A DNA stretch of 27,530 nt from JBJKPP01 sp046706145 (GCA_046706145.1 JBJKPP010000028.1:1-27530), one strand, 5' to 3'. Counted from the stretch's first letter, positions 1 to 8,113 are shown. A program made the numbers and translations. Notes: generated from the sequence alone by a model not told the origin.

Positions 1-69
1 AAAAACAAATGTTTCATTTCGTTTATGTATTTATTACGTGTAAGAACTAACAGGTCACCTTACGTACAG

Positions 70-138
70 TCTTAATCTTAATCATGCTCTTAATCGGGAA
101 AAAATTGAGCAAGATTAAGAGAAAGAACAAGATTAAGA
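70..138. repeat. Nested inverted repeat of GATTAAG units
   Basis: The arm TCTTAATCTT (70-79) is the exact reverse complement of AAGATTAAGA (129-138). Inside it, CTCTTAATC (87-95) is the exact reverse complement of GATTAAGAG (113-121). The two stems are separated by short unpaired stretches, giving a long bulged hairpin in either strand. The left arm also contains two overlapping CTTAATC units in tandem. It looks like a dispersed intergenic repeat or the end of a small element rather than a terminator, because no T-run follows it on the + strand. The family is not one I can name. Confidence 0.6.
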
Positions 139-232
139 ACTTTTTTGCGTAACATGAACTAACAGCTAATTGTACGGGTATATATGAGAATAACCATTAA
201 CGAAAAAAATATAGAGAAAACTCAAACAAAAA

Positions 233-254
233 TCATCAGTACAATTACTGATGA
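233..254. repeat. Perfect 9-bp dyad, possible operator or terminator
   Basis: TCATCAGTA (233-241) and TACTGATGA (246-254) are perfect reverse complements around a CAAT loop. Read on the minus strand the hairpin is followed by TTTTTGTTTG, so it could be an intrinsic terminator for leftward transcripts. No minus-strand gene is visible to its right. As DNA, a 22-bp dyad about 90 bp upstream of the TATATTTG box could instead be a regulator-binding site for the helicase promoter. The sequence does not decide between the two. Confidence 0.45.
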
Positions 255-342
255 ATTTCCGTAGTGATAAATAAGCTTCCACCATAGTAGAAATCCTGCT
301 ATAGCAACATATTCTTGTCTTTCAATTCCTTCATTTTATATA

Positions 343-350
343 TATATTTG
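343..350 (+). promoter_or_regulatory. Candidate -7 box (TATATTTG) for the helicase gene
   Basis: TATATTTG matches the TAnnTTTG -7 consensus known for Bacteroidota primary sigma factors, and it lies 40 bp before the helicase ATG. A good TTTG -33 partner at about 19-bp spacing is not evident. The motif is short and common in AT-rich DNA, so this is a weak call. Confidence 0.3.
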
Positions 351-390
351 CGGATTGTAATTTCAAGAAAAATCCCAAAAAACTAACAAT

Positions 391-2571
391 ATGACGAATT
401 TAGACTCATTAAATCCTTCCCAAAAGGAAGCTGTTGAATACGATAAAGGTCCCTCTATGGTGGTTGCCGGAGCAGGTTCCGGAAAAACCAAGGTTTTAAC
501 TTACAAAGTTGCATATTTGATTGATCACGGTTATAAACCGGAGACGATTTTAGCTCTAACGTTTACGAATAAAGCTGCAAATGAAATGAAAGAAAGAATA
601 AAGGGCTTGGTCGGGAATAAAGCTGAAAAAATCTGGATGGGGACATTTCATTCAACATTTGCCAAAATTTTAAGAATTGAAGCAAAAAATATTAATTACA
701 GAAATAATTTTTCTATATACGACACTGAAGATTCCAAATCTTTGGTATCTAATATCATTAATAACTTCAATATTGATATTGAATCCATCACTCCAAACTA
801 CGTGCGGAATAGGATAAGTTATTTGAAGAATCAAATGATATTACCTGCTGAGTACAGAAAAGAGTATGCAAAGAATTTAACTCAACAAAAGATCGCTGAT
901 ATTTATGAGGAGTATCAAAAAAGGCTGATAGAAAATAATTCTATGGATTTTGATGACCTTCTATTGAAGCCGTTGGAGATGTTTAATAAGGATAATAAAA
1001 TCTTACTGAAGTACAAAAAGAAATTCAGTTTCATCCTCGTTGATGAATTCCAGGATACTAATAAAGCACAATACGAGCTTATAAAGATTCTGTTACCTAA
1101 GGGAAAGAAAGTTTGTGTGGTTGGCGATGATGCACAAAGTATCTATAGCTGGCGCGGCGCAAACATTGGCAACATGCTTGATTTCGAAAAGGATTTTCCA
1201 CGTCACAAAATTTTTAGGCTTGAGCAAAATTACCGCTCAACCAAAAACATTCTTGCTGCAGCCGATTCCATAATAAAAAATAATAAAGAGCAAATTGCTA
1301 AAACTCTCTGGACAGAAAATAATGATGGAGAATTAGTTACGGTTATTAAATGCGCTGACGAAAAAGATGAAGCTCTGCAGATTGCAAAAAGTATAAAGAA
1401 AGAGATTTCAAAGAATAAATTATCCTTGAATGATTTTGCGATTTTATATAGGACCAATGCGCAGTCTCGAGCCATGGAAGACATTTTTAGAAAAGAGAAA
1501 ATACCTTACAAAATAATTGGAGGTTTGGAATTTTATAAAAGAAAAGAAGTAAAAGATTTAATTGCTTATTTGAGAGTGATAGCAAATCAAAACGATGAAG
1601 AAAGTTTGTTGCGTATAATGAATTTTCCTCAAAGAGGGATTGGAAATACTACCATAAAAAGAATGATTGGATTTGCTAGAAAGCTTGATATCTCATTGTT
1701 TGAAACTATGGCTAGAGTTTTTGAAGTTATTGACATTAAAGAAAGAATTCAGAAAAATGTTAAAACTTTCAAAATTTTATTAGACAAATGTATCTCTTTA
1801 AAAGACAAACTTTCTGCTGGTGAGCTTACTAGAGCATTAGTAGATGAACTTGGAATTCTAAGAATGTTTAAGGAAGAAGATACGCCCGAGTCCAAATCAA
1901 GATACGAAAATATTGATGGACTTCTTTCTGAAATAAGTGAATTCTCTGCAAATAATAAAGACGCAAAACTTGAGCAGTTTTTGGAAGAAGTCTCTTTAAC
2001 TGCTGGAATAGACAACTACGAAGAAAATAAAAACGTTGTTACTCTGATGACAGTTCATAGTGCAAAAGGCCTGGAATTTCCTATAGTTTTTGTAACCGGT
2101 CTGGAAGAAGAAGTTTTTCCAATTGCTCAAAGGTTTGATGAAGTAGCAACGTTGGAAGAAGAAAGAAGGTTATTTTATGTTGCTTTAACAAGAGCAAAAA
2201 GTAAAGTATATTTGACTCATGCACGTTCGCGTTATAGATTTGGTGAAGTGGCTTATCAAAGCAGATCAAGATTTGTTGATGAATTGGAACAAGACTTAGT
2301 TAAAGAAGTGAATGGTGGTATTGGAAGAAAATCCAATAGGAAAACAAAAAAGGAAATATATTACGAATATTTTGAGAACGTAGATTACGAAGATTTTTCA
2401 GGAAATAATAATGCTCTAAGACCCGGAAGTCGAGTGATGCATGATAAATTCGGATTAGGTAAAGTAACTCAAGTTACGGGTATAGGCGATATGCAAAAGG
2501 CAACGGTTGTCTTTGAAGGTAATAATGTGAAGCAGCTAATGTTGAAGTTTGCAAAGTTAAAAGTTCTTTAG
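391..2571 (+). CDS. UvrD/PcrA-family superfamily 1 ATP-dependent DNA helicase
   Basis: This is a cytosolic 3'-5' DNA translocase/helicase of the UvrD/PcrA/Rep type, used in nucleotide excision and mismatch repair and in clearing replication or transcription obstacles. The 726 residues carry the whole SF1 motif set: Q-motif LNPSQKEAV (7-15), Walker A AGAGSGKT (26-33), motif Ia LTFTNKAANEM, motif II DEFQD (218-222), motif III GDDAQSIYSWRGA (245-257), motif IV EQNYRS (278-283), motif V TVHSAKGLEF, and motif VI EEERRLFYVALTRAK from residue 589. The C-terminal RPGSRVMHDKFGLGKV stretch is the Tudor-like tail typical of PcrA/UvrD. Length is normal for the family. The ATG has no Shine-Dalgarno site. 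The phosphofructokinase gene follows 27 bp later and may be co-transcribed. uvrD, pcrA and rep cannot be told apart by sequence alone, so no symbol is given. Confidence 0.95.
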   Translation: MTNLDSLNPSQKEAVEYDKGPSMVVAGAGSGKTKVLTYKVAYLIDHGYKPETILALTFTNKAANEMKERIKGLVGNKAEKIWMGTFHSTFAKILRIEAKNINYRNNFSIYDTEDSKSLVSNIINNFNIDIESITPNYVRNRISYLKNQMILPAEYRKEYAKNLTQQKIADIYEEYQKRLIENNSMDFDDLLLKPLEMFNKDNKILLKYKKKFSFILVDEFQDTNKAQYELIKILLPKGKKVCVVGDDAQSIYSWRGANIGNMLDFEKDFPRHKIFRLEQNYRSTKNILAAADSIIKNNKEQIAKTLWTENNDGELVTVIKCADEKDEALQIAKSIKKEISKNKLSLNDFAILYRTNAQSRAMEDIFRKEKIPYKIIGGLEFYKRKEVKDLIAYLRVIANQNDEESLLRIMNFPQRGIGNTTIKRMIGFARKLDISLFETMARVFEVIDIKERIQKNVKTFKILLDKCISLKDKLSAGELTRALVDELGILRMFKEEDTPESKSRYENIDGLLSEISEFSANNKDAKLEQFLEEVSLTAGIDNYEENKNVVTLMTVHSAKGLEFPIVFVTGLEEEVFPIAQRFDEVATLEEERRLFYVALTRAKSKVYLTHARSRYRFGEVAYQSRSRFVDELEQDLVKEVNGGIGRKSNRKTKKEIYYEYFENVDYEDFSGNNNALRPGSRVMHDKFGLGKVTQVTGIGDMQKATVVFEGNNVKQLMLKFAKLKVL

Positions 2572-2598
2572 CACTATATTATTCTATAAGGAGAAAAA

Positions 2599-3984
2599 AT
2601 GAATAAGATTCATGATAAATTAGCTATTCTTGTAGCAGGTGGTCCTGCTCCGGGTATTAACAGTGTTATAAGTGCAGCAACTATTCGTGCAGCAATTGAA
2701 GGGATTGAAGTTTTAGGTTTGAGAGATGGATTTCAATGGATAATGGAAGAGGATATAAAACACGTAAAAGAACTTACTATTGGTAACGTAAGCCGTATTC
2801 ATTTTAGAGGTGGTTCTTATATTGGCATTTCAAGGAGCAATCCTACTAAGGATAAAAAGCATCTTGAAAATACTGTTAATTCTTTACTTAGATTAAATGT
2901 TGACAAATTAATTACAATAGGTGGAGACGACACTGCATTTAGTGCGATGAATGTAAATGCTGCAGCGGGTGACAAGATTAAGGTTGTTCATGTTCCTAAA
3001 ACTATTGATAATGATCTTGACCTTCCTCATGGAATTCCAACTTTTGGATTTCAAACTGCTCGTCACGTTGGTGTAGAAATTGTCAAAAACATAATGGTTG
3101 ATGCTCAGACGACCTCACGCTGGTATTTCATCATATCTATGGGAAGAAAAGCCGGCCATCTTGCACTTGGAATTGGGAAAGCAGCCGGAGCAACTATAAC
3201 GTTAATACCTGAAGAATTCCCTGGTCCGAAAATAAAATTGAGTCAGATAGTTGATATTCTTGTTGGCGCAATCATAAAAAGATTGAGTTATGGCAGATCA
3301 GATGGAGTTGCTATTATTGCTGAAGGTTTAGTAGAACATCTCGATACTAGTGAAATCGAAAGTTTAGTGAATGTTGAAAGAGATGCCCATGACAATATAA
3401 GATTGGCAGAAGTTAATTTCGGAGAAATATTAAAGTATAAAGTTCAAGAAAAACTAGACCAATATGGACTTAAGATAACAATGGTTGCCAAGAATATTGG
3501 CTATGAATTGAGATGTGCTGACCCGATTCCTTTCGATATGGAATATACCAGAGATTTAGGTTTTGCGGCTGCTCAGTTTGTAATTAATGGTGGAAGCGGA
3601 GCTATGGTCTCTATCCAGAATGGAAGATTTGTTCCAATATACTTTAAAGATATTCTTGATCCGAAGACAGGAAAAACGAAAGTAAGAATGGTTGACCCGT
3701 CATCAGAATCTTACTACATAGCTAGAAGATATATGTTGAGACTTAATCAGACTGATTTCGATGATTCTCATGAACTGGCAAAATATGCTGCAACTTGCGG
3801 AATTTCTTTGGAAGAATTCAAAAAGCAGTTTAGCTATCTTGTTGAAAACGATCTGTTGTATAAATATTTGAAAGACGGCAAGATTAAGTTGGAAGCTCCT
3901 GAATCAAATACTGCTTTTGAACCTAAAAGTAATGGCGATAATGATAAAGGAATAGATAACGAAGTAATAATGAAAAAGAATTAG
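2599..3984 (+). CDS. 6-phosphofructokinase, pyrophosphate-dependent type
   Basis: It phosphorylates fructose 6-phosphate to fructose 1,6-bisphosphate in glycolysis, here probably with PPi as donor, which makes the step reversible. The PFK fold is marked by GGPAPGIN (14-21), GGDD (108-111), PKTIDND (133-139) with catalytic-base Asp137, MGRKAGH (181-187) and IPEEF (203-207). Two positions separate donor types: the second Asp of GGDD (D111, equal to E. coli position 104) and Lys134 (E. coli Gly124). The Asp/Lys pair is the PPi-dependent signature, while ATP enzymes have Gly at both. The 461 residues exceed the roughly 320 of bacterial ATP-PFK, with an extended C terminus ending in a charged, low-complexity tail. 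AAGGAG at 2588-2593, 5 nt before the ATG, fixes the start. It converges on the carboxyltransferase gene with only 6 bp between stop codons. Confidence 0.92.
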   Translation: MNKIHDKLAILVAGGPAPGINSVISAATIRAAIEGIEVLGLRDGFQWIMEEDIKHVKELTIGNVSRIHFRGGSYIGISRSNPTKDKKHLENTVNSLLRLNVDKLITIGGDDTAFSAMNVNAAAGDKIKVVHVPKTIDNDLDLPHGIPTFGFQTARHVGVEIVKNIMVDAQTTSRWYFIISMGRKAGHLALGIGKAAGATITLIPEEFPGPKIKLSQIVDILVGAIIKRLSYGRSDGVAIIAEGLVEHLDTSEIESLVNVERDAHDNIRLAEVNFGEILKYKVQEKLDQYGLKITMVAKNIGYELRCADPIPFDMEYTRDLGFAAAQFVINGGSGAMVSIQNGRFVPIYFKDILDPKTGKTKVRMVDPSSESYYIARRYMLRLNQTDFDDSHELAKYAATCGISLEEFKKQFSYLVENDLLYKYLKDGKIKLEAPESNTAFEPKSNGDNDKGIDNEVIMKKN

Positions 3985-3990
3985 TTCCCA

Positions 3991-5646
3991 TTAAGTTTGT
4001 AAAACACCCGGATTAAACTTTTTAATATCAGGATTATGGTTACTAGCTTGTAAAGCTATGGATATGGCTTCGCGAGTAAATGCTGGATCTATTATTTCAT
4101 CAATCCATAATCTGGCTGCAGCGTAAAGCGTGTTACTTTTTTCTTCATATGTACGATTAATCTCGTCAAGAAGTTTTTGCTTATCTTTCTCGGAAAAATT
4201 TTCATCATTTTTCTTTGATTGTTTTACTTTTATATCGAGTAATACGCTGCTTGCCTGTCCGCCGCCCATTACAGCAATCTTTGCATTTGGATAAGCAAAT
4301 ATAAATCTTGGGTCGTAAGCTTTGCCACACATTGCATAGTTTCCGGCACCAAAGCTGTTGCCAACAATAATCGTAATTTTAGGAACGACGGAGTTCGCGA
4401 CAGCATTTACCATTTTTGCTCCGTCTTTTATTATACCGTTGTGTTCGGCTCTGCTGCCAACCATAAATCCGGTAACATCCTGCAAAAAGACAAGGGGAAT
4501 TTTTTTCTGATTACAGTTCATAATAAATCTTGTTGCTTTATCCGCACTGTCGGAATAAATTACTCCGCCAACCTGCATTTCGCCTTTAGCGTTCTTAGTG
4601 ACGCTTCTTTGATTTGCTACTATTCCAACCGCCCATCCGTCTATTCTAGCGTAGGCAGTTATGATTGTTTTTCCATAACCGGCTTTATATTCGTCAATTT
4701 CTGAGTTATCAACTATCCTGGCTAATAAATCATAAGTATCATAAGGTTTAATGGGATCTTCGGGTAAAATTCCATGAATCTCTGTTTGAGGAAATTTAGG
4801 TGGTTTTGATTCTATGCGATTAAATCCGGCAGTAGGGAAGTCACCAAATTTATCAACAATGTTTCTGATTTGTTCCAAGCATTCCTCATCGTTTTTCATA
4901 ATATAATCAGTAACGCCTGAAACGTTTGATTGAACAAAAGCACCGCCAAGATCTTCGTTGTTGATAGCTTCGCCTATTGCGGCTTTTACGAGATGAGAGC
5001 CAGCTAAAAATACAGAGCCTTCACCTTCTACAATTAGTGCCTCGTCACTCATTATTGGTAAATATGCACCGCCTGCAACACACGGACCCATTATAGCAGC
5101 AATTTGTGGAATTCCAATCGAGGACATAATTGCATTATTTCTAAAAATTCTTCCAAAGTGCTCTTTATCCGGGAAAATTTCATCTTGAAGCGGAAGAAAT
5201 ACTCCAGCACTATCAACCAAATAAATTATAGGAAGATGATTTTCCATTGCGATTTCCTGTGCACGGAGATTTTTCTTAGCCGTCATTGGAAACCACGCCC
5301 CGGCTTTAACTGTTGAATCATTTGCAACTATGACACAATCTCTACCTTTGACTTTGCCAATCGCACAGATTACACCTGCACTTGGGGCACCGCCGTATTC
5401 TTCATACATGCCGTAAGCAGAAAAAGTACCAATTTCAAAAAACCCTTTTGGCTCATCAACAAGTTTTTCTATTCTTTCTCTAGCTGTGAGCTTTCCCTTG
5501 GATTTCTGCTTTTCTATAGCCTTCTTTCCGCCACCAAGTTTGATTTTTTCTTTATCTGCTTCCGATTTTCTAAGGAGATTCTTATAGTAATCTTCTCTTT
5601 TCAGAAAAGTTTCATTTCTTTCTAACTCTTTACCAATGTTTTTCAT
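3991..5646 (-). CDS. Acyl-CoA carboxylase carboxyltransferase (beta) subunit, methylcrotonyl-CoA carboxylase-like
   Basis: This is the carboxyltransferase half of a biotin-dependent acyl-CoA carboxylase. It moves CO2 from carboxybiotin to an acyl-CoA. Its 551 residues fit the MCC-beta/PCC-beta family, with crotonase-like oxyanion loops at DSAGVFLPLQ (145-154) and AGGAYLP (191-197) in the N half and GNSFGAGNYAMCGKAYDPRF in the C half. The wording of these blocks, and the ending YAAARLWIDEIIDPAFTR, resembles methylcrotonyl-CoA carboxylase (leucine breakdown) more than propionyl-CoA carboxylase. It is last in the operon meaB-acd-carboxyltransferase, 7 bp after the dehydrogenase. No biotin carboxylase/biotin carrier subunit lies in the window, so the partner must be encoded elsewhere. 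Substrate is uncertain because neighbouring MeaB hints at propionyl/methylmalonyl-CoA. The ribosome site before its ATG is weak, suggesting translational coupling. Confidence 0.9.
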   Translation of the reverse strand: MKNIGKELERNETFLKREDYYKNLLRKSEADKEKIKLGGGKKAIEKQKSKGKLTARERIEKLVDEPKGFFEIGTFSAYGMYEEYGGAPSAGVICAIGKVKGRDCVIVANDSTVKAGAWFPMTAKKNLRAQEIAMENHLPIIYLVDSAGVFLPLQDEIFPDKEHFGRIFRNNAIMSSIGIPQIAAIMGPCVAGGAYLPIMSDEALIVEGEGSVFLAGSHLVKAAIGEAINNEDLGGAFVQSNVSGVTDYIMKNDEECLEQIRNIVDKFGDFPTAGFNRIESKPPKFPQTEIHGILPEDPIKPYDTYDLLARIVDNSEIDEYKAGYGKTIITAYARIDGWAVGIVANQRSVTKNAKGEMQVGGVIYSDSADKATRFIMNCNQKKIPLVFLQDVTGFMVGSRAEHNGIIKDGAKMVNAVANSVVPKITIIVGNSFGAGNYAMCGKAYDPRFIFAYPNAKIAVMGGGQASSVLLDIKVKQSKKNDENFSEKDKQKLLDEINRTYEEKSNTLYAAARLWIDEIIDPAFTREAISIALQASNHNPDIKKFNPGVLQT

Positions 5647-5653
5647 AATGTGA

Positions 5654-6817
5654 TTAATCTTTCAATAATTCTCTGGCGATTACAATTCTTTGAATTTCCG
5701 AAGTACCTTCACCGATTGTACAGAGTTTTACATCTCTGTAATATTTCTCTACAGGATAATCTTTGATAAATCCGTATCCACCAAATATTTGAACAGCTTC
5801 GCTGGAAGTTTTTTCAGCGATTTCGCTTGCAAAAAGTTTTGCCATAGCAGCTTCTTTTGTTACGGGTTTTCCAATGTCCTTTAGGAAAGCCGCTTTATAA
5901 GTTAATAATTTTGCCGCTTCTATATTTGATGCTAATTCCGCTATCTTAAACTGGATTGCCTGAAATTCACTTAAAGTTGTATTAAACTGTTTTCTTTCTT
6001 TTGAATATTTAATTGCATGTCCGAGACATCCTTCCGCAAGTCCAATGCTCAAAGCAGCAATGGAAATTCTGCCGCCTTCCAGTATTTTCATTGCTTGAAT
6101 AAAACCTTCACCTTCATTTCCAATAATATTTTCAATTGGTACTTTACAATTTTCAAGAATTAGTTGAGATGTATCACTTGCTCTCATGCCTAATTTATTT
6201 TCTTTTTTCCCCCCAATAAATCCCCCCATCCCTTTTTCTAAAATAAAGGCAGAAATTCCTTTATTCTTTTGAGTTTTATCGGTAATTGCCATAACCACTG
6301 CAATTTCCCCAACAGTTCCATGAGTAGTAAAGGTTTTGCCTCCATTCAATATGTACTGATTATCTTTTTTCACTGCTGTAGATTTTAAACCTGCCGCGTC
6401 GCTGCCGGAATGAGATTCGGTTAAACCCCAGGCACCTATTTTTTTACCGGAAGCTAAAAAAGGTAGATATTTTTCTTTTTGAGACTTATTTCCGAACATA
6501 TTGATATGATTAGTACATAGTCCATTATGCGCAGCAACAGAAAGAGCAACAGAAGGGTCAACTTTTGCCAATTCTTCGATTATGATAACAAGTTCTGTTG
6601 AACCTAAACCAGCTCCACCATATTCTTCCGGAACTAAAACTCCGAGAAAACCAAGTTCGCCGAGTTGTTTCATTATTTCCATAGGGAATTCTTCTGACTC
6701 ATCGTATTTCATAATTACAGGGAGAATATTATTCTGAGCAAAATCCCTAACAGTATCTCTAATAATTTTTTGGTTTTCCGATAGATTGGTTGTAAAACTC
6801 ATATCAGCCTGTTCCAT
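5654..6817 (-). CDS. Acyl-CoA dehydrogenase (short-chain type)
   Basis: An FAD-dependent enzyme that makes the 2,3-double bond of an acyl-CoA and passes electrons to ETF. At 387 residues it is the standard size. Visible family blocks include WGLTESHSGSDAAG (FAD/substrate loop), RISIAALSIGLAEGCL, FGGYGFIKDYPVEKYYRD and IGEGTSEIQR near the C terminus. The Glu of GEGTSEIQ (E370) is at the catalytic-base position of short- and medium-chain enzymes. Isovaleryl-CoA dehydrogenases lack Glu here and use another one, so this copy looks butyryl/short-branched-chain-like. That contrasts with the leucine-type carboxylase downstream. AAAGGAG at 6823-6829 supports the ATG. It lies 63 bp after meaB and 7 bp before the carboxyltransferase. 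On the + strand the gene has two C6 runs near 6210-6228, in frame. Confidence 0.92.
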   Translation of the reverse strand: MEQADMSFTTNLSENQKIIRDTVRDFAQNNILPVIMKYDESEEFPMEIMKQLGELGFLGVLVPEEYGGAGLGSTELVIIIEELAKVDPSVALSVAAHNGLCTNHINMFGNKSQKEKYLPFLASGKKIGAWGLTESHSGSDAAGLKSTAVKKDNQYILNGGKTFTTHGTVGEIAVVMAITDKTQKNKGISAFILEKGMGGFIGGKKENKLGMRASDTSQLILENCKVPIENIIGNEGEGFIQAMKILEGGRISIAALSIGLAEGCLGHAIKYSKERKQFNTTLSEFQAIQFKIAELASNIEAAKLLTYKAAFLKDIGKPVTKEAAMAKLFASEIAEKTSSEAVQIFGGYGFIKDYPVEKYYRDVKLCTIGEGTSEIQRIVIARELLKD

Positions 6818-6880
6818 TTTTACTCCTTTAACTTTTGGTTAAATCAACGTTCAAGATTTATTATCTTTTGGATAATTATC

Positions 6881-7831
6881 TCACTTATGATTTTTATAAT
6901 TTGTAATAATTTCTTCGGCGATTTGATAAGGAGAAATATTTCCTAAAATTACATTCTTTAAGGAAGAATTCAAAAAACTTTCATTTCCACTGTGCCAAAT
7001 CTCATCATTCAATTTTTCTTGCACAATGTTTCTGATTCTTATTTTCATCTGTTCTTCTCTTCTGGGGAGAAGTTTGTTTTTCTCTTTTAAGAATTTTTTA
7101 TGCTTTTCAATTTCTTTGTTGAGTTCATTAACCCCCTTATTTTCGGAAGCTATTGTTCTGAGGATGGGTGGAAGCCAGGTATTCTCATCATGATATTTAA
7201 GTGAAATCATAGTTTTTAATGCTGTTTCTGCCTGATCTGCACCGGGGCGGTCGCTTTTGTTAAGTGCAAAAACATCCGCTATCTCCATCAAGCCCGCCTT
7301 CATTGCTTGCACTGAGTCACCCGATTCTGGAACCAAAACAACGATTGTTGTATCAGCAGCTTGGGCAATATCTAATTCCGATTGCCCAACTCCGACAGTT
7401 TCTAAAATAACTATGTCATAACCTGCTGCATCGAGAACGTCAGCTGCATCTATAGCTTTTTTACAAAGTCCGCCCAGGCTTCCTCTGGAAGCCATACTTC
7501 TAATGAAAACATTTTCGTACTGGCCAATCTCATTCATTCTAATTCTGTCACCTAAAAGTGCACCGCCTGAAAATGGACTTGTAGGGTCAACGGCAATTAT
7601 ACCAACTTTTTTGTTTTCTTTAATATAAATTTTCGTCAGATGATTTGTAATTGTGCTTTTGCCCGCGCCAGGAGGTCCGGTAATTCCTATTCGATAGGCG
7701 CTGCCAACTTTTGATGCCACTTCCTGTAGCAAATTATCGGCATTAGAATCTCCATTTTCTACAGTTGATATTGCACGGGAGATAGCTTTTCGATTATTTT
7801 TAGATAACTTATCGATGATTTCTTCAAGCAT
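6881..7831 (-). CDS. meaB: MeaB/ArgK-family G3E GTPase, methylmalonyl-CoA mutase chaperone
   Basis: A SIMIBI P-loop GTPase that gates loading of adenosylcobalamin into, and protects, methylmalonyl-CoA mutase or a related B12 acyl-CoA mutase. The 316 residues show G1/Walker A GPPGAGKST (52-60), the VDPTSPFSGGALLGDRIRM switch region (81-99) that is diagnostic for MeaB/ArgK, ETVGVGQSE (144-152) and the G4 motif NKSD (191-194). It is the first gene of a minus-strand operon with acyl-CoA dehydrogenase and carboxyltransferase. The mutase itself is not in the window. The start ATG lies within an AT-rich leader without a clear Shine-Dalgarno; TATATTCG at 7847-7854 is a possible -7 box. The family assignment is firm; the exact mutase partner is inference. 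Confidence 0.93.
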   Translation of the reverse strand: MLEEIIDKLSKNNRKAISRAISTVENGDSNADNLLQEVASKVGSAYRIGITGPPGAGKSTITNHLTKIYIKENKKVGIIAVDPTSPFSGGALLGDRIRMNEIGQYENVFIRSMASRGSLGGLCKKAIDAADVLDAAGYDIVILETVGVGQSELDIAQAADTTIVVLVPESGDSVQAMKAGLMEIADVFALNKSDRPGADQAETALKTMISLKYHDENTWLPPILRTIASENKGVNELNKEIEKHKKFLKEKNKLLPRREEQMKIRIRNIVQEKLNDEIWHSGNESFLNSSLKNVILGNISPYQIAEEIITNYKNHK

Positions 7832-7846
7832 AATATTTGTTCTAAA

Positions 7847-7854
7847 CGAATATA
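7847..7854 (-). promoter_or_regulatory. Weak candidate -7 box upstream of meaB
   Basis: On the minus strand TATATTCG lies 15 bp before the meaB ATG and differs by one base from TAnnTTTG. No convincing -33 element is visible. It is listed because some promoter must lie in the 282-bp gap before this operon. Confidence 0.2.
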
Positions 7855-7889
7855 TCTGAAATTTTGCTCTAAACTTAAACTCATCCTAT

Positions 7890-7916
7890 AATCCTTCTCT
7901 TGGCAGGAGAAGGATT
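7890..7916. repeat. Hairpin with perfect 10-bp stem in intergenic gap
   Basis: AATCCTTCTC (7890-7899) and GAGAAGGATT (7907-7916) are perfect reverse complements around a TTGGCAG loop. It lies between the end of the six-gene operon and the start of meaB. No clean T-run follows on either strand, so it fits an intergenic palindromic repeat better than a classical terminator, though it could still halt or stabilise transcripts from the upstream operon. Confidence 0.6.
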
Positions 7917-8018
7917 TGTTGTCAATAAAACTTCATATTTGTTTTATCATCATTTTATCTCTGTTTTTTACCGATTAATTGCAAAGAAGATTAATGTTTG
8001 TTATTACTACCAATAAGT

Positions 8019-8039
8019 CTTTCCCTTACCAAGGGAAAG
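8019..8039. repeat. Hairpin with perfect 9-bp stem in intergenic gap
   Basis: CTTTCCCTT (8019-8027) and AAGGGAAAG (8031-8039) pair perfectly around a 3-nt loop. It is followed by CTTGGACAGGG. The CCCTT-ACC-AAGGG style is similar in layout to the hairpin at 7890-7916 but different in sequence. It may be a palindromic intergenic repeat or part of the 3' end of the epimerase operon's transcript. Confidence 0.55.
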
Positions 8040-8073
8040 CTTGGACAGGGTAAATTTATCTATCCATAATAAA

Positions 8074-8090
8074 TTAAGAGTTCTTCTTAA
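8074..8090 (-). terminator. Weak candidate terminator of the epimerase operon
   Basis: TTAAGA (8074-8079) and TCTTAA (8085-8090) form a 6-bp AT-rich stem 23 bp past the epimerase stop, followed on the minus strand by TTTATTA. The stem is short and has only one G-C pair, so it is a poor terminator on its own. Confidence 0.2.
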
Positions 8091-8113
8091 ATCCATCTGA
8101 TTAAGAATCTGAT

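Larger units (their letters stand above)
1..390. other. Gene-free leader upstream of the UvrD-like helicase
   Basis: No convincing reading frame occurs here on either strand. It holds an imperfect nested inverted repeat made of CTTAATC/GATTAAG units (70-138), a perfect 9-bp dyad with a 4-nt loop (233-254), and a TATATTTG promoter-like box (343-350). The remainder is AT-rich sequence in which I see nothing. The left edge is cut by the window, so part of this may belong to a gene or repeat outside it. Confidence 0.7.

Noticed and set aside
6204..6235. Two C6 runs in the acyl-CoA dehydrogenase gene as a phase-variable tract
   Set aside because: Each run is only six bases and lies in frame within conserved-length sequence; six is too short to argue for switching without population data.
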